The notes under the pieces were generated by a model. That model did not search any database. It saw only the letters and a list, made by a program, of their open reading frames with translations, and was not told the origin of the DNA. The translations under genes and the position numbers were made by a program. Shown here piece after piece: positions 1 through 11,500 of a stretch of DNA of 64,000 nt; positions within the stretch are counted from its first letter, which is position 1, and each line of letters begins with the position of its first letter. Source of the stretch: Phoenix dactylifera (Eukaryota; Streptophyta; Magnoliopsida; Arecales; Arecaceae); contig NC_052399.1 in the NCBI RefSeq assembly GCF_009389715.1, positions 30,699,146 through 30,763,145 on the forward strand, given 5' to 3'.

Positions 1-167
1 AATAAGAGTCCACATGCATGCACCACTGCTCAGCGAGTTACTGGAAGCTCTGCAATCATGCTGAACTACAAACACATGAACTACCAACAATCAAGTTGTG
101 GCTCCAAAAACTGCACTTCGAATAAATCTAATCGAAGCAACAAACTAGTTAACCACTCTCCAACCTC

Positions 168-466
168 GCTTTGATACCATGTAGAACAGCATGCTACGCG
201 GAGTAGATTGACCATGCCTACCTAAGATCTAGAATAAAAACAAAACAAAAACAACAAAAAGGAGATGCTGAAAAAAATAATTAGGAGAGAAAAAAATATT
301 TATTAAAAAAATTGAGCCACACTAAAAGCTCTCTCTCACTCCTCAATAAGAATGACAACTCTCACTTTCTCCTTCTCTCTTTTCTCATGTCACACTAAAG
401 TAGACACCAAAGGTCTCCAGCATTGTATGCATAGGATATTTGCTTCCAACTCAAATTCAAAAAACA
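168..466 (-). mobile_element. Possible Copia-type LTR end with primer-binding site
   Basis: On the minus strand, positions 179 to 168 read TGGTATCAAAGC. This matches 11 of 12 bases of the usual initiator-Met tRNA primer-binding site of plant Copia elements (TGGTATCAGAGC). The adjoining sequence from 180 starts with TG. A CA lies at 465-466, which would give an LTR of about 287 bp in the minus orientation. The body of the element would lie to the left of position 168, outside the window. There is no second LTR or coding domain in view, so the boundaries are inferred. Confidence 0.35.
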
Positions 467-1452
467 ATACTTATTAAAAGATAAGACTGGATAACTACTA
501 AAGAATAAAAATAATTATTCAATAAGGATTAACTAAATAGAATAAAACTAGAAATAGAATTTTAAAATCATTAAAATTAATAACCTATCAAATAGAAATT
601 TTATAAAATTAGAACTTGGTAGCAGTTTTTTGCTTGTTGTTAATAAGGAATTTATATTCCAATTACTTATTTCGTTTCAAATCTACCGCATCTTCCTGCA
701 AAAGATTTAGATCGAGAAGGGTTTACGCATAGCAGCTGTAATTACTGGTCATTCGAAAAGCTGCTGTTTTAAAACTGTGGCGGGCGGCTGCGATACTCTT
801 GCCCGCGCTTTTACCCGGACAAGCGTTCGTTTCCCCGGCGTTCTAGAAATCCGATTCCCCCGTGCTCGGTCAAAGATGTAGCGCCCGCACGTGCGAGCTG
901 AGGCACGTCTGGTCAAACGGGGAGTCGGCGATCGGGTCGGTCACATCAAGTCTGACGTGTTGGGAATCGCTTCCAGCTCAGCGCCTGTTTCCCGGTCAAC
1001 TAAACTGGCTTTGGCCATGAGGAAAATATCGGGACCAGCGTCGAGGCCGCAATTCCCCACCCCCTTCACGGGTACGTATGTGGAGCCCAACTTCGACTTG
1101 ACAGGTGCCGCATATTTGTAGCAGGGTGAGAGAGTGGGTGTTCGTGTGGTGGGTGTTGATGCATTATTACCAATTGGCGCGTCGCGTTTGCTGAGATGGG
1201 GAAGGGGTTTCCACGCCGGCGGGCCTTTTTCCACCCGCCTCGGTTTCTGCTGTCCCGCAGGTCCCAGTTAACCAAGTAACGTCCGCCATAACGGTTATGC
1301 TGTCCTCCGTTATTATGTCTACACTCCCGCACGAAACTATGCCAGTTTATGTAAATTTTTATAATCCTTTTTTCCATCATAACAACCAACAAAGACTATT
1401 ATAAGAACTATATTATTTTATTTCAAAAGCTTAATTTACAGCCGAAATAGCA

Positions 1453-1643
1453 AAATAACTGCTGTTTTCTCATTTCTTCCTGATGAGAAATGCTTATGAA
1501 GAAAATAGCAATTATGTGCTGCATGCAAACCCGAAAAGAGTCAAGTAAATAACTGCTGTTTTTCTGTTTTTATTGGGAAAAAAATTAGTTATTATCTAAG
1601 TTGAGTCGTTGATCAATTTGGGCAAATAACTGCTGCTATATAA
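1453..1643 (+). promoter_or_regulatory. Likely promoter of the 2272 gene: three copies of a 12-mer next to a TATA box
   Basis: The 12-mer AAATAACTGCTG occurs exactly at 1453-1464, 1547-1558 and 1624-1635. The third copy lies two bases before TATATAA (1637-1643), a good TATA-box candidate. A transcript starting about 30 bases downstream would have a 5' leader of roughly 600 bases that includes the CT microsatellite at 1815-1841. A role as a cis-element is inference from repetition and position only. Confidence 0.4.
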
Positions 1644-1810
1644 TCGTATCTGTGGCAACGGGGAAACGGTTTGCCAAAGGGGTCCGTTACCGGAGAATAT
1701 CGGCATATCATCCCCAAGGCATTCGTGACCCACTGACCCATACGTAAACCATACCGCAGGTCTAACTTATTCCTCTCCGACTCCATAATTCCATTCCACC
1801 CCATCCTGGC

Positions 1811-1814
<4 letters not shown>

Positions 1815-1841
<27 letters not shown>
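1815..1841 (+). repeat. (CT)n microsatellite in the 5' leader
   Basis: An uninterrupted run of CT dinucleotides lies upstream of the gene at 2272. CT/GA runs are common in plant 5' leaders and core promoters. Confidence 0.85.
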
Positions 1842-1845
<4 letters not shown>

Positions 1846-2271
1846 ATCTCTGTCGACGCTATTTTTGGGCGTTTGGATTGGGTTTCGGTTTTCTCTTTCG
1901 CCATTTCTAGACCGATTTCGATTTACTTAAAGGCGGATCTTCGCATTACGCGAACCACCGCTGCCACCGTCGTCCTCCTCGTCGCCGTCGCCCGGAATCG
2001 CCCGACCCCGCTCGGGCTTCGGAGAGAGAAAAGACATGGAGACCTCCGTCCTCTGACCTCCGCCTCTCCGCCCGCCTCCGAGATCCTCTGGGAAGAAGAC
2101 GGAAAAGGTGGGATTTTTCATCGAGGAGGCGGGAAAAGAAGGCGTTTTTTGATCGAGGAGACGGAAGAAAGGTGTGACTTTTAATCGGAGCGACGTAGAA
2201 AGGTGCGATTTTTGGTTGACCGAGGGATCTTGGGGTTGATCGTGGGACTGCGATAAGAGAGAAGGGAAGCG

Positions 2272-2841
2272 ATGGAGCCGAAGCTGGTCGCCCAACGGTC
2301 CCTGCTCTCCTACATGCCGAGCACGCCGACGCCGACGTCCTCGGCATCGGCGACCCCCTTTCCGGCCTCCTCTTCCGTCACCCCCTCCCCGTCCCTCGCC
2401 CGCCGGCAGCCGCTCATCCCCAAGGAGCCCGCGAAGCCCGCCAACCGGTTCGCGGAGGCGGCCGGGGCCACCGCGGCCGAGTGCGCGGCCATCTGCTGCT
2501 GCTGCCCCTGCGGCCTCCTCAACCTCGTCGTGCTCGCGGCGGTGAAGTTCCCGGCCGGGCTCCTCCGCCAGGCAGTGCGCCGAAGGAGGAAGCGCAGCGC
2601 CATCGTCGGCGCCGCCAGGAAGAAGGCCGGGCCGAATAAAGTGGGCGCCATGGACGACGATGACGACTTCAGCATTCACGGCGGCCGCCTCCTGGTCCTG
2701 GCCAGCGGGGACGACGCGTGGCCGAGGAGGTCGCCGTCGCCGGAGCTGTCGGAGCTCGAGAAGGAGATGCGGGCCCTGTTCTACAGCGCAGGCTTCTGGC
2801 GGAGCCCGTCCCAAAGGGAAGAGGTGGTAATAAAAATCTGA
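2272..2841 (+). CDS. Plant-specific Cys-rich protein of unknown function, intronless
   Basis: This is a single-exon frame of 189 codons, ATG to TGA. The N-terminus is Ser/Thr/Pro/Ala-rich (residues 15-45). A conserved-looking core follows at about 58-100: ATAAECAAICCCCPCG, then a hydrophobic stretch LLNLVVLAAVKFPAGLL and a basic run RRRRKR (103-108). The C-terminus has ELEKEMRALFYSAGFWRSPSQRE-type sequence at 161-183. The combination of a TAAECAA-CCCC-CG core and a C-terminal GFWRSPSQRE block is what I remember of a small uncharacterised land-plant family (Arabidopsis At3g11690 and At5g06380 are my recollection, not a search). The short hydrophobic stretch could be membrane-associated and the cysteines acylated or metal-binding; neither is shown. 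GC content is far above the flanks, with GC-rich third positions as in many monocot single-exon genes. The ATG at 2272 begins the frame that runs through the core. Confidence 0.8.
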   Translation: MEPKLVAQRSLLSYMPSTPTPTSSASATPFPASSSVTPSPSLARRQPLIPKEPAKPANRFAEAAGATAAECAAICCCCPCGLLNLVVLAAVKFPAGLLRQAVRRRRKRSAIVGAARKKAGPNKVGAMDDDDDFSIHGGRLLVLASGDDAWPRRSPSPELSELEKEMRALFYSAGFWRSPSQREEVVIKI

Positions 2842-3119
2842 AGCTTTCTTTGCGTCCGTTGTAAAAGGGCCAGGGGAAACAGGACAAGGGTGGGATCTTT
2901 CTCCCCATTGCCGGGCTTCATCAACTTCCAAACCAAAACAATGAGAGATTGGATTTCATTATTAAAAAAATATTTTCTATATTTTTGGGGAGGGGGTTCG
3001 TAAATGATGATGATATGGTGACGATGACGATGGAGTGAATGCTGTGGTTTCCGTGTTCGATTGCATTAAGAAAAATGAAAGGATTTGGTTTGAAGGTTTC
3101 TTTCATTTAATATTGCACT

Positions 3120-3121
<2 letters not shown>

Positions 3122-3155
<34 letters not shown>
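3122..3155. repeat. (TA)n microsatellite
   Basis: An uninterrupted AT dinucleotide run of about 17 units lies 280 bases downstream of the 2272 gene. Confidence 0.9.
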
Positions 3156-3161
<6 letters not shown>

Positions 3162-3765
3162 TGTTGGGATATGGATGTCTTGACGCTGGTGCTGCTGAGG
3201 GCATGTCTTTTTTATTGAATGGATAAGATATGAGTTGTTCTTTTGTTGTCTCTCTCTGCGTATGTGGGGGTGTTCAGAGGGGTTATTTGGACGATTGTTT
3301 GTCTAGCTGGAATTGATGGTAAAATACTTTTGTCTTTGTTTTCCTTGGTGTTACAGCTTTGGGGTTAAGGGAGGGTGCTTCTAAAATAACAAATCAAGTC
3401 TCAGAGTAGATCAAATCAGAATTTGAAGTGATTATATGGTCCTTCAAGGTGTCAAATATAATAATATTGCATTACTGAGTTTATGATTCGGGAGCTTTCA
3501 GAGTTTCAAGATTGGCTGAGCAGTTGATTCAAATATTTTCACATAAGTCATCATTTCACAAATTATCCAGGCTATGAGGTTCTTCTTGGGCCATATGGTG
3601 GTTGTTTGACCTAGATCTTCTTCACTTTTGTCCCCCATGCAGCAAAGAACTTTTTTTTCCCATCTTTTTTCCCTTCAGCGACACGCTTGTCATATTGGTT
3701 TAATGAGTTCAGGACTCTGCACCAGATGACAGAAAAGTAATTGAATATGTGATGCTATTATTATA

Positions 3766-4222
3766 GCGATATCTCGTTTGGTTTATGTAAAATATTTTTC
3801 CTAAAAAGTTGTCTCTTGGAAATACAATACATAAAAAATTGGCTATGATATATTTGGTAGATCATAGGAAAGTAGTACATTACAGAGTAGCTTATATCTG
3901 GCTGGACATCTATTTTGATAAAAAAAATTTATCTATGAATTTTGATGGCTTAAGAATAGTTTTGAAAAAAAATAAAAATTTTTAATCAGTGAAAAAATAG
4001 CTTTTTCATATTCCTTGTAAATTTTTTTCTTTCCTATAATATATAGAAATTTTATTCATATAGGAATGCTACTTTTCTATCCCTTTTTTTTTTTTTTGCT
4101 AAAGCGGAAAAGGGATAGGGGGGAGGAAAGGACAAGCCCACCCCCGCGTAGCAGCCCCCAACTGGGCCCCCGCCCCGCCAGGAGAATTCTATCCCTCTTT
4201 TTTGAAAACTATAACCAGACAA
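3766..4222. mobile_element. Candidate AT-rich MITE carrying a nested insertion
   Basis: The left edge reads CTCGTTTGGTTTATGTAAAAT and the right edge, reverse-complemented, reads GTCTGGTTATAGTTTTCAAAA. These are loosely similar ends of the kind seen in hAT-like plant MITEs that start with a GTTTGG motif. The interior is AT-rich and non-coding. The terminal similarity is imperfect and I see no clear target duplication, so the call is tentative. Confidence 0.3.
4075..4195 (-). mobile_element. Short 5'-truncated retro-insertion with poly-A tail and 9-bp target duplication
   Basis: A GC-rich block with a poly-T run at its left end occupies 4084-4186, about 103 bp. It is flanked on both sides by the identical 9-mer TTCTATCCC (4075-4083 and 4187-4195). 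On the minus strand this is a short body ending in poly-A, the signature of target-primed reverse transcription. The block is strikingly GC-rich against its AT-rich host sequence. The source family (LINE or SINE) was not recognised. Confidence 0.6.
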
Positions 4223-5154
4223 AAGTCTTTCTTTATTATTATTATTTTTTTTGTTGATCATACTTTTTTTTTTTCTTTTATTCTTGCCAGTGAAACTATG
4301 CTCTTGCATTACAATACTACCATACGTGTGGGCTTATTGTGAGTGGCTGTTGTTGTCTTTATGCATGGGCTAAAGGACACAGCATCATTGGCTTGGCACG
4401 ATGCAACTAATTGGTCTGCGCCAGCTGGGCCCATTACACAGTTGAACGTGGGTTAGTGTCAAAGAGCCCAAATCCTCCTTTCCGGCTCTGGGTTAGTGGC
4501 AAAGAGCCCATATCCTGCTTTCAGACATTCGCACACATTATTACTTCATCCATTGGATTACTATACCCAAACCTCGCAGTGTGCTGCATCTTCTGTCATA
4601 ATCTTGATTTCTTTCTGAGTTTGTCACTGGTTCAGATGGTAAAATTACTGGATGCTGGATACCAAGTGACCTGCTCCTGATTTCAGTCTTTTTCATATCT
4701 TAATCCTCAAAATTATGCTGAGGGTATTAAATTTAGCTTATTCCGTTTCTTTTGTCTCCTACTGTCTCCTCTGCATTACACTAACTCTTTGTAGATGTTT
4801 GACCCCAAGCCATCAGCCTGCAGAAATTAGAACGAGATGGTCCATGCTGTTGTTTTCATGTGCTTCATTTCATGGTCGGTCGATGAGAAGAAAAAGAGAG
4901 ATCAGAGTGGAGATGAGTCATGGTTTAAAACATGGATGAGGAAGGAGGGAGGGGGAGGGTACCGGTGGGTTTCTAGGTGGGAACCCAACTATACTACGGA
5001 TGGCAAGGACACCGGCGGGGGAAAGGTATGCCTTTCCCATGTCATTTGAATGGGCCGTCTCTTTAGCAAAACAAAAAAAAGGGCCCTCCAAAGAGCGACT
5101 GGATTCGACAACAGTCGTGACAGGGATCCTTTGAAAAATCCTGGCCACATTTAA

Positions 5155-5515
5155 GACTCATTTGGTTTGTGAAAAATTAAAAAAAAAAAAAACAAGTATG
5201 ATCAATAAAAAAGTAAAATATTTATTATTTGATTGAAGTTTTTGAAAAAAATAAAAAAAATATTATAAAATGAAAAAAATTCATCGTCGGTTAGAAATTG
5301 AGGTTTCTTTTTTTTTCCAAAAGTATTCTTAAGTCGTCAAGATTCATGAATAAAGTTTGTTCTTTTATTAAGAATATAATAGGTATTTTATGCAATTTTT
5401 TCAAGAAAGTTGATGCTCAATCAAACATGCCAAAATTATTTTTTCAGCCGTCATATTTATAGAAAAAATATTTTAGTGAAAAGAAATTCTTTCTGCAAAT
5501 TAAACAAATCCTTAT
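5155..5515. mobile_element. Candidate hAT-like MITE
   Basis: The segment starts with CTCATTTGGTTTGTGAAAAATT and ends with the roughly reverse-complementary TTCTGCAAATTAAACAAATCC. Its interior is A/T-rich with many homopolymer runs and no coding potential. This fits the small non-autonomous elements common in monocot intergenic DNA. The inverted ends are imperfect and no clean 8-bp target duplication is visible. Confidence 0.4.
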
Positions 5516-8500
5516 AGATTTGTGGTCGTGGAACGGATCCATTGAAATATTCCTGCATTAACAGACATAAAGAAATGTCAAGATAATAGAAAATATTGAC
5601 TTTATGGACTTTTTTGCTTCATTTTCTCTGCTCCACGAAGATATAGGAGTACTTATGGGTGTTTGATGCAACAAAGGCACAAGGACAATTGAAATATCTG
5701 TTAAGCATAACCATACCTATGGAGGCTTGAATGAACTACTTGTAACGTGCTTTATAGTCTCATATCAAAGTTTCCCATGTAAGACCGTCTTAAATTTTTT
5801 TTTCCTTCACTAGTAGCATACCTCGTCCGATCCTCATGATATTTAGATTAGGTTGTGGCTAATTGCATGAAATGGGTCATGCTCCGGCACTGATATATAT
5901 CAATTTAGATCCATTTTATTATCGATATGCCTTTTATGACTGCTTGCCGACTCAATATTGACCTGTTATTATTTCTTCTAAACTTAAGTCTAGCATTGGT
6001 ACTGTTAAATACTCAATTATGGATTACACATATAAAACATATGCTAATAGACACTCAAAACATTAATAACTACGTTCCTATAGAAACTCCTTTAGAGCAG
6101 ACATCATTTGCCAAACTGATATTTCCCTGAATAAATATGGAGACTTCTGAATTTGTTAATCTGGAGAAATATATAGCTCATTTATAAGGTTTGCTTTCTT
6201 AGAATTCTTTTGACACAATGCAATGACATGTTCGTTCACCTAGACGAAAGGGGGCTTTTTTTTCAAAAAAAAAACAGAGGAAATCTGAAGAAAACTAAAG
6301 ATATAGTACTGAGAACATGAAATGATTTATATTATTTTGGTGATGAAAATGAGTTACAATATTACAAGCAATCTCTCGAGACAATGTCAAATTTTTCACC
6401 ATCTTTACAATTTCTAGAAGGGATAGCAGAAGCCCGAAACCCCCAAATCCCTTCGATATTAAAATCGATCAATAAATTAGTTAGCTGTGGCAGCAAATTT
6501 AAAGACATTTGGATTTCCTTTGTTCCATATTTTCCATCACATAGTTGTGGTCGGGATATTCCGCCCAAATCTAACATCTACACTATAAAAGAAGCTGCGA
6601 GCCTGGCCAATCAAACCATCCACAGTAAGCTCGGACAAAAGCATCCTCAGAACGGCATGGGTATTGGTTATAAACTAACATATGGACGAACCCAGTCAGG
6701 TGTTATTTGCTTTGTCATTTGCTTGCCTTTTTGAAAACTCAGACAAATGCTACGCATACCATTTATGCTTCTTAGTCGATCTAACCCATATCCAACAGCT
6801 GTTAGGATAAGCAAGAGATCCTTGGTGCAGCAAAATTGACTCTATACTGACTAATATTGCTTGTGTTAATCTAATGGCCAGCTCGAACAAGCTTGTAGGA
6901 GCCGGGAAGAAAGACCTTCAGAAGACAACTTGATCCATATTGCCTGTTGTCCATTAGACACCATCCTTTTGGTTTTCATTTCTTAAACTGGTATAACTTG
7001 GAACCTAGTGGGCTATAAAAAATCTGATAAACGTTCATAAATATGGTGTCTTCAATAATAATCGCAATACTTGCCAAGCTTGTAAAACTGATTTTATTAC
7101 TGCTATGGTTTTATTACTGTTATGGTGGTGGTGGTGGTGGTTGTGCTTGATGTCAATGGAGTCTTCCTTCCTGCTTTAATTTTGGCGCTGCATAATTTCA
7201 AATCACCGTATATGGTTGCTCCATGATAAGCTTATGTAGTTGTGGTTTCAAATTACCTCTTCTCAAATTGAATGATGGTTAACCAGAGGCAAGATCACCC
7301 TCGAACAACAATTTAGAAACAAAAACATCCCTCAATTTAGTAAAAAAATAATATTATATTGATATTATATATAATATATTTATAATATATATTATATTAT
7401 AATATATTATTAATCATATTATTATCCTATTACTATTCAATTATAACTTTAAAGTATGATAAAAAAATATACTATTATACTTCATATTTATATTATGCAA
7501 TTATTATTAATTCTATAATAGCAATTAATATATTAGTTTATTATAATATAGTTTATTTTGTTTAAAAATATTTTATGGAACATATCAAAAATAGTTTTGG
7601 TATTATATAGTATACTAGATGGATTACCGATAGATATCCGAATATAATATAGCACACCGGTTATCTCACTTCAAGTAACGAGAACATAATTGTTGCATTG
7701 CAGCTGAGCCTTCTTCATTGTTTTCCAAGTTCTTGGGATGTCATCGTATATATCTGCCGTACCTCGTTACCGAACCTTGCAAGAGTTCAGCATCACGTTG
7801 CCTTCATCCAAGCCTCCAGTACGGACAATACTATTGAAAAATAATCTCCTTTAAAAAGATTGTGGTTCTGGCATAATTCACTGTCAACTCACTTTCAACG
7901 CCTGCGTAGCGAGCAACGCATAGCCTTGATCAAATTATTCCAAGGTCTCATACCACATAAACTACAGATAAAGCATCTTCATTTAGTAGTAAATTCAATG
8001 GAGATGAGCTGCAAGTGATATTGCACCTGAAACGACGACAGTAGCAACCACTGGCATGTCTTAGAATAACAGAATATATGCCTGCGGTAAGTGTATTATA
8101 ACCATTATTAAAGTCAATAGATTTTCTATGATCAACAGATTTACAAAGTTGAATTAGATAAGGGCATATGCATTGAAGTCCTGAAAAAGGCTTTAGCGGG
8201 TAAGCTTCTCGCCCTTCCCCTTCCATGACTCCGACATACTGAAAGCCACATACAAGTCCATCATCCAAACAGGCAAGCAAATTATCCAAGGATGTCTATT
8301 CCACCTCAGCATCTCATGGCTGTTTTGAAATTGTACCACCTGAAATGACCACATTCCAGTCAAAATTTGAGATTTCAATTATGTTTGCTTTAAACATGTA
8401 CCGAGCATTTTATTCTGGCAGGAATTTAAAAAAAAAAAAGAAGAAGCAAAGTTAACTTGTGACTGACAACTAGAATTAAGCATGTGGTATGCAAAGAAAA

Positions 8501-11500
8501 ACATAAATTCTACTCGACAGACAAGAAAAATTGATGTAGCATTCTAATTCAAGTGCAAGTAGTGAATAGAGTTTGTTCAATTTTATCTATGGCATCCTAA
8601 TTGGAAATATCATATTGGTTATCCTTCAGACTAGAAAGGCAACATTAGCGTACCAAAAGGTCATAAAGGCAATACAAAAAGAATTTCACGGTAAAATCAA
8701 CTTGGCTGAGTAGATATGATGAGTACTGGAGAACTCCACAAATAGCAAACTATTATTTAACAAACATTACCTCAATACGAACTTCCCATGAGAAGAAATA
8801 ATATTTCAAAGAAAAACAGAGCCGTCTTTATCAGGAGTTAAGTGCAAAAGTCAACTACTTAATAATTTTAACAATGACTGCATCCAACTGGAACAATGAA
8901 CTTATTCAATAATACATTATCTCTGGAATAACTACATATTGTACAAAAAAATGACTATGATTTTATTCAGTCCTAGATTTTGAAGATTTGATAAAAATTC
9001 CATTAAGTTGACAGAATTCAAGTTCCAAGGAAAAAAATTCATGTTTTTTATCTTAATTTCGATTGGTAACGGCAACTGCCAGTCACTTATACTCTTGAGA
9101 ATGGCAACATACAGTTACATCAATATGCTTTTCCAATGGTCCCGTATGCGGACAAATTACACATTTTACAAATATAAAAGAAAACTCTAAAAGATTTTAA
9201 CTGAGTGCTAAATTTTGAAGATTCAATTTACACTACATTAAGTTGACAGAACCAAACTGAAATTCAGTTTAGCAGCAGAGTCCAGACAAACTTTAGGAGT
9301 CAAAACATAGAAAATAACATTTTATGTTCATGATAATTTACAAATTCTAAGCTATTTTGGAATAAGAATTTATTGATTATACACAGATCCTCTTAATTAC
9401 CAACCCTTCATTTTCTTTTATTTCCTTAATGCAGCTACAACTCCATGAAGACAGCCACCAGGCTTGTTATAATGACTAGCAAGCACCTGCTATAGTCCCT
9501 CTGAAAATGAAAAATTCTCCAGAACATGAACATACTCCAGAATTCATAAATAGATCTTTTCCATTCGCCATCTAATCAAATTCAAGTGAAATTTTCCCCA
9601 AAATATCAACATGTGACTTTCAATAATTAGATGATTTGATTGGTTTCGATTGATTCCTTGCCAATTCTGACCATCAGACCTTAATTACTTATTATCACTA
9701 GCTGTTGCAGACAACTAGTTCTGTCAATACCTGCAACTTTGTAAAAGTCAATTTCCATGACAGTTTGACAGAATCCTACTGACATGCAAACGGTTTTCTG
9801 GACCATGAAATAAGATAGGAGCAACATTCTGATGGAAGATTATAGGTATCATCTATTGTTATAAGGATCTAAGGCAGAGCTTTATTTAAAGATTAACATA
9901 GTAGACCTAACAAAAGTAACAAAAAGGACAAAGATTGAGATTGGTTTAGAAGCACAACTCGGCCCACCTAAAGGCCAAGGTGTTCCAGTGTGCCAAGAAA
10001 AAGTGATACAAAAAGAGTATCATCCTAGTTTAGCCTTCATAGTAGAATCTACAAAATGATTTACCTACCCCTTTCCACCAAAATGATTTTGTCTCAACAG
10101 CTAAAGAAAACCTGCTTTGAAGCTACCTTTCTCTCTCCAAACAAATGCTGGCCACATGGTATCAATTTGCATCAACGCTGAGGGAGACCTCTTGTACGGT
10201 TGCATCAAAAGTGAATTAAGTGATGGAAATGACATGCGCAAAAAGAACCCCTTTCATGGTACTTAATTTAAGACATGTTACTCCTCTATCCTCTCCTCCA
10301 TTAACCTCCTGAAAGTCAAATGGAGAAGGATGACAAGGATAATGAAGGGGAAAAAATTAAATTGTTATCAGAAAGAGGAGGATGACATGCACAACTCCTC
10401 CATCAACTCAAACTTTTAGACCATTGAAATGGCAGATTTTGTACAGTTATTATCTCTATTTTTGACTTCTCGAAAGAATGTCAAGATTCCTTAAGAAATA
10501 TTGGTCAAGAAACAAATGTTTCACCCTTGCAATTGCTATTAATAATTATCAAACCCAGGTCAAGGTGGAATCTGTTATGGCCCTCTCATGGCCAATAAAC
10601 TCACGTGCAGACTTCTGTAAAACCATCCTTCCCACCTTGCCCAAAAGGCAACCGAGCTTTGTGGAGGCCAGAACTATAACACATTTCAATGGTGTCATGC
10701 AAGAAGCATACAATCTAGGTGCAAGAGCTTTTGAGGCAATGTTTGAAAAGCCTGTAATGTATCACTTTGGGTAGTTTTAGCAGTCTGACTCCAAGTTCAG
10801 GAGTTTTAGTCAAAAAAAAGAAAAAGAAAAAAAGAAAAAAAGCTAAGAAATGTTACTACACCAATTTAAAGCATTTTGTGATAATATAGATTCTTAATTT
10901 TATAACTTTAACAACTATAGGTTGAATTTAATGCTACATATAAGTGAAATTAAGTATATTAGTACTTTTGTATTAACAACTTTATATTACGTATATAATT
11001 GCATCTTGAAAGTTACTCATTCAAATATTCATTACACTTAATTTTTAGAACTGAAAAATATATTGAATTTAGTTTCTTCCAGTTTTATAGGGTTAAATGG
11101 TTATTTATCATATGTATTTAGTTTTAAAGTGTTATTACTAATTTTCTAGTGAAAAATATTATTTTTGTGAAATGTCTTTTATCTAGTTGTTGACATAGTC
11201 TCTATATAGTACTGTAGTAAGAGTTTCTTTGGAGGCCTTGGCCTGACAAGGGTTAAATTTATTATCCATCTCCTCTTTTAACTCAAGAAAAAGGAAAAAT
11301 TATAAATCAATATTATATAGCCTATAAACTAATATAAACAAAAAATGACCGAAATGTTACTATATGCTCCAAATGAAATTTTATAAAAAAAACATCTATG
11401 ACTAGTTTAAATAGAAACCAATCGGTTTTAGCTCAAACTGACAGAAACTGCCATATTGACCAAAACCTGCAACCGTGGTCTAGTTTCAGTTTGGATCTTA

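Noticed and set aside
1927-2931. 334-codon open frame on the minus strand over the 2272 gene
   Set aside because: It is the antisense shadow of a GC-rich gene. Its Arg/Gly/Pro-rich composition reflects base composition, and the + frame carries the recognisable family blocks.
7948-8378. Overlapping minus-strand frames of 113 and 61 codons
   Set aside because: No recognisable domain, and no consistent exon structure with neighbours. I could not exclude an exon of an unknown gene, but the evidence is too weak to list.
10478-10774. 98-codon + frame
   Set aside because: It has an ATG but no recognisable domain, and lies in AT-rich sequence without promoter or splice features. It is most likely chance.
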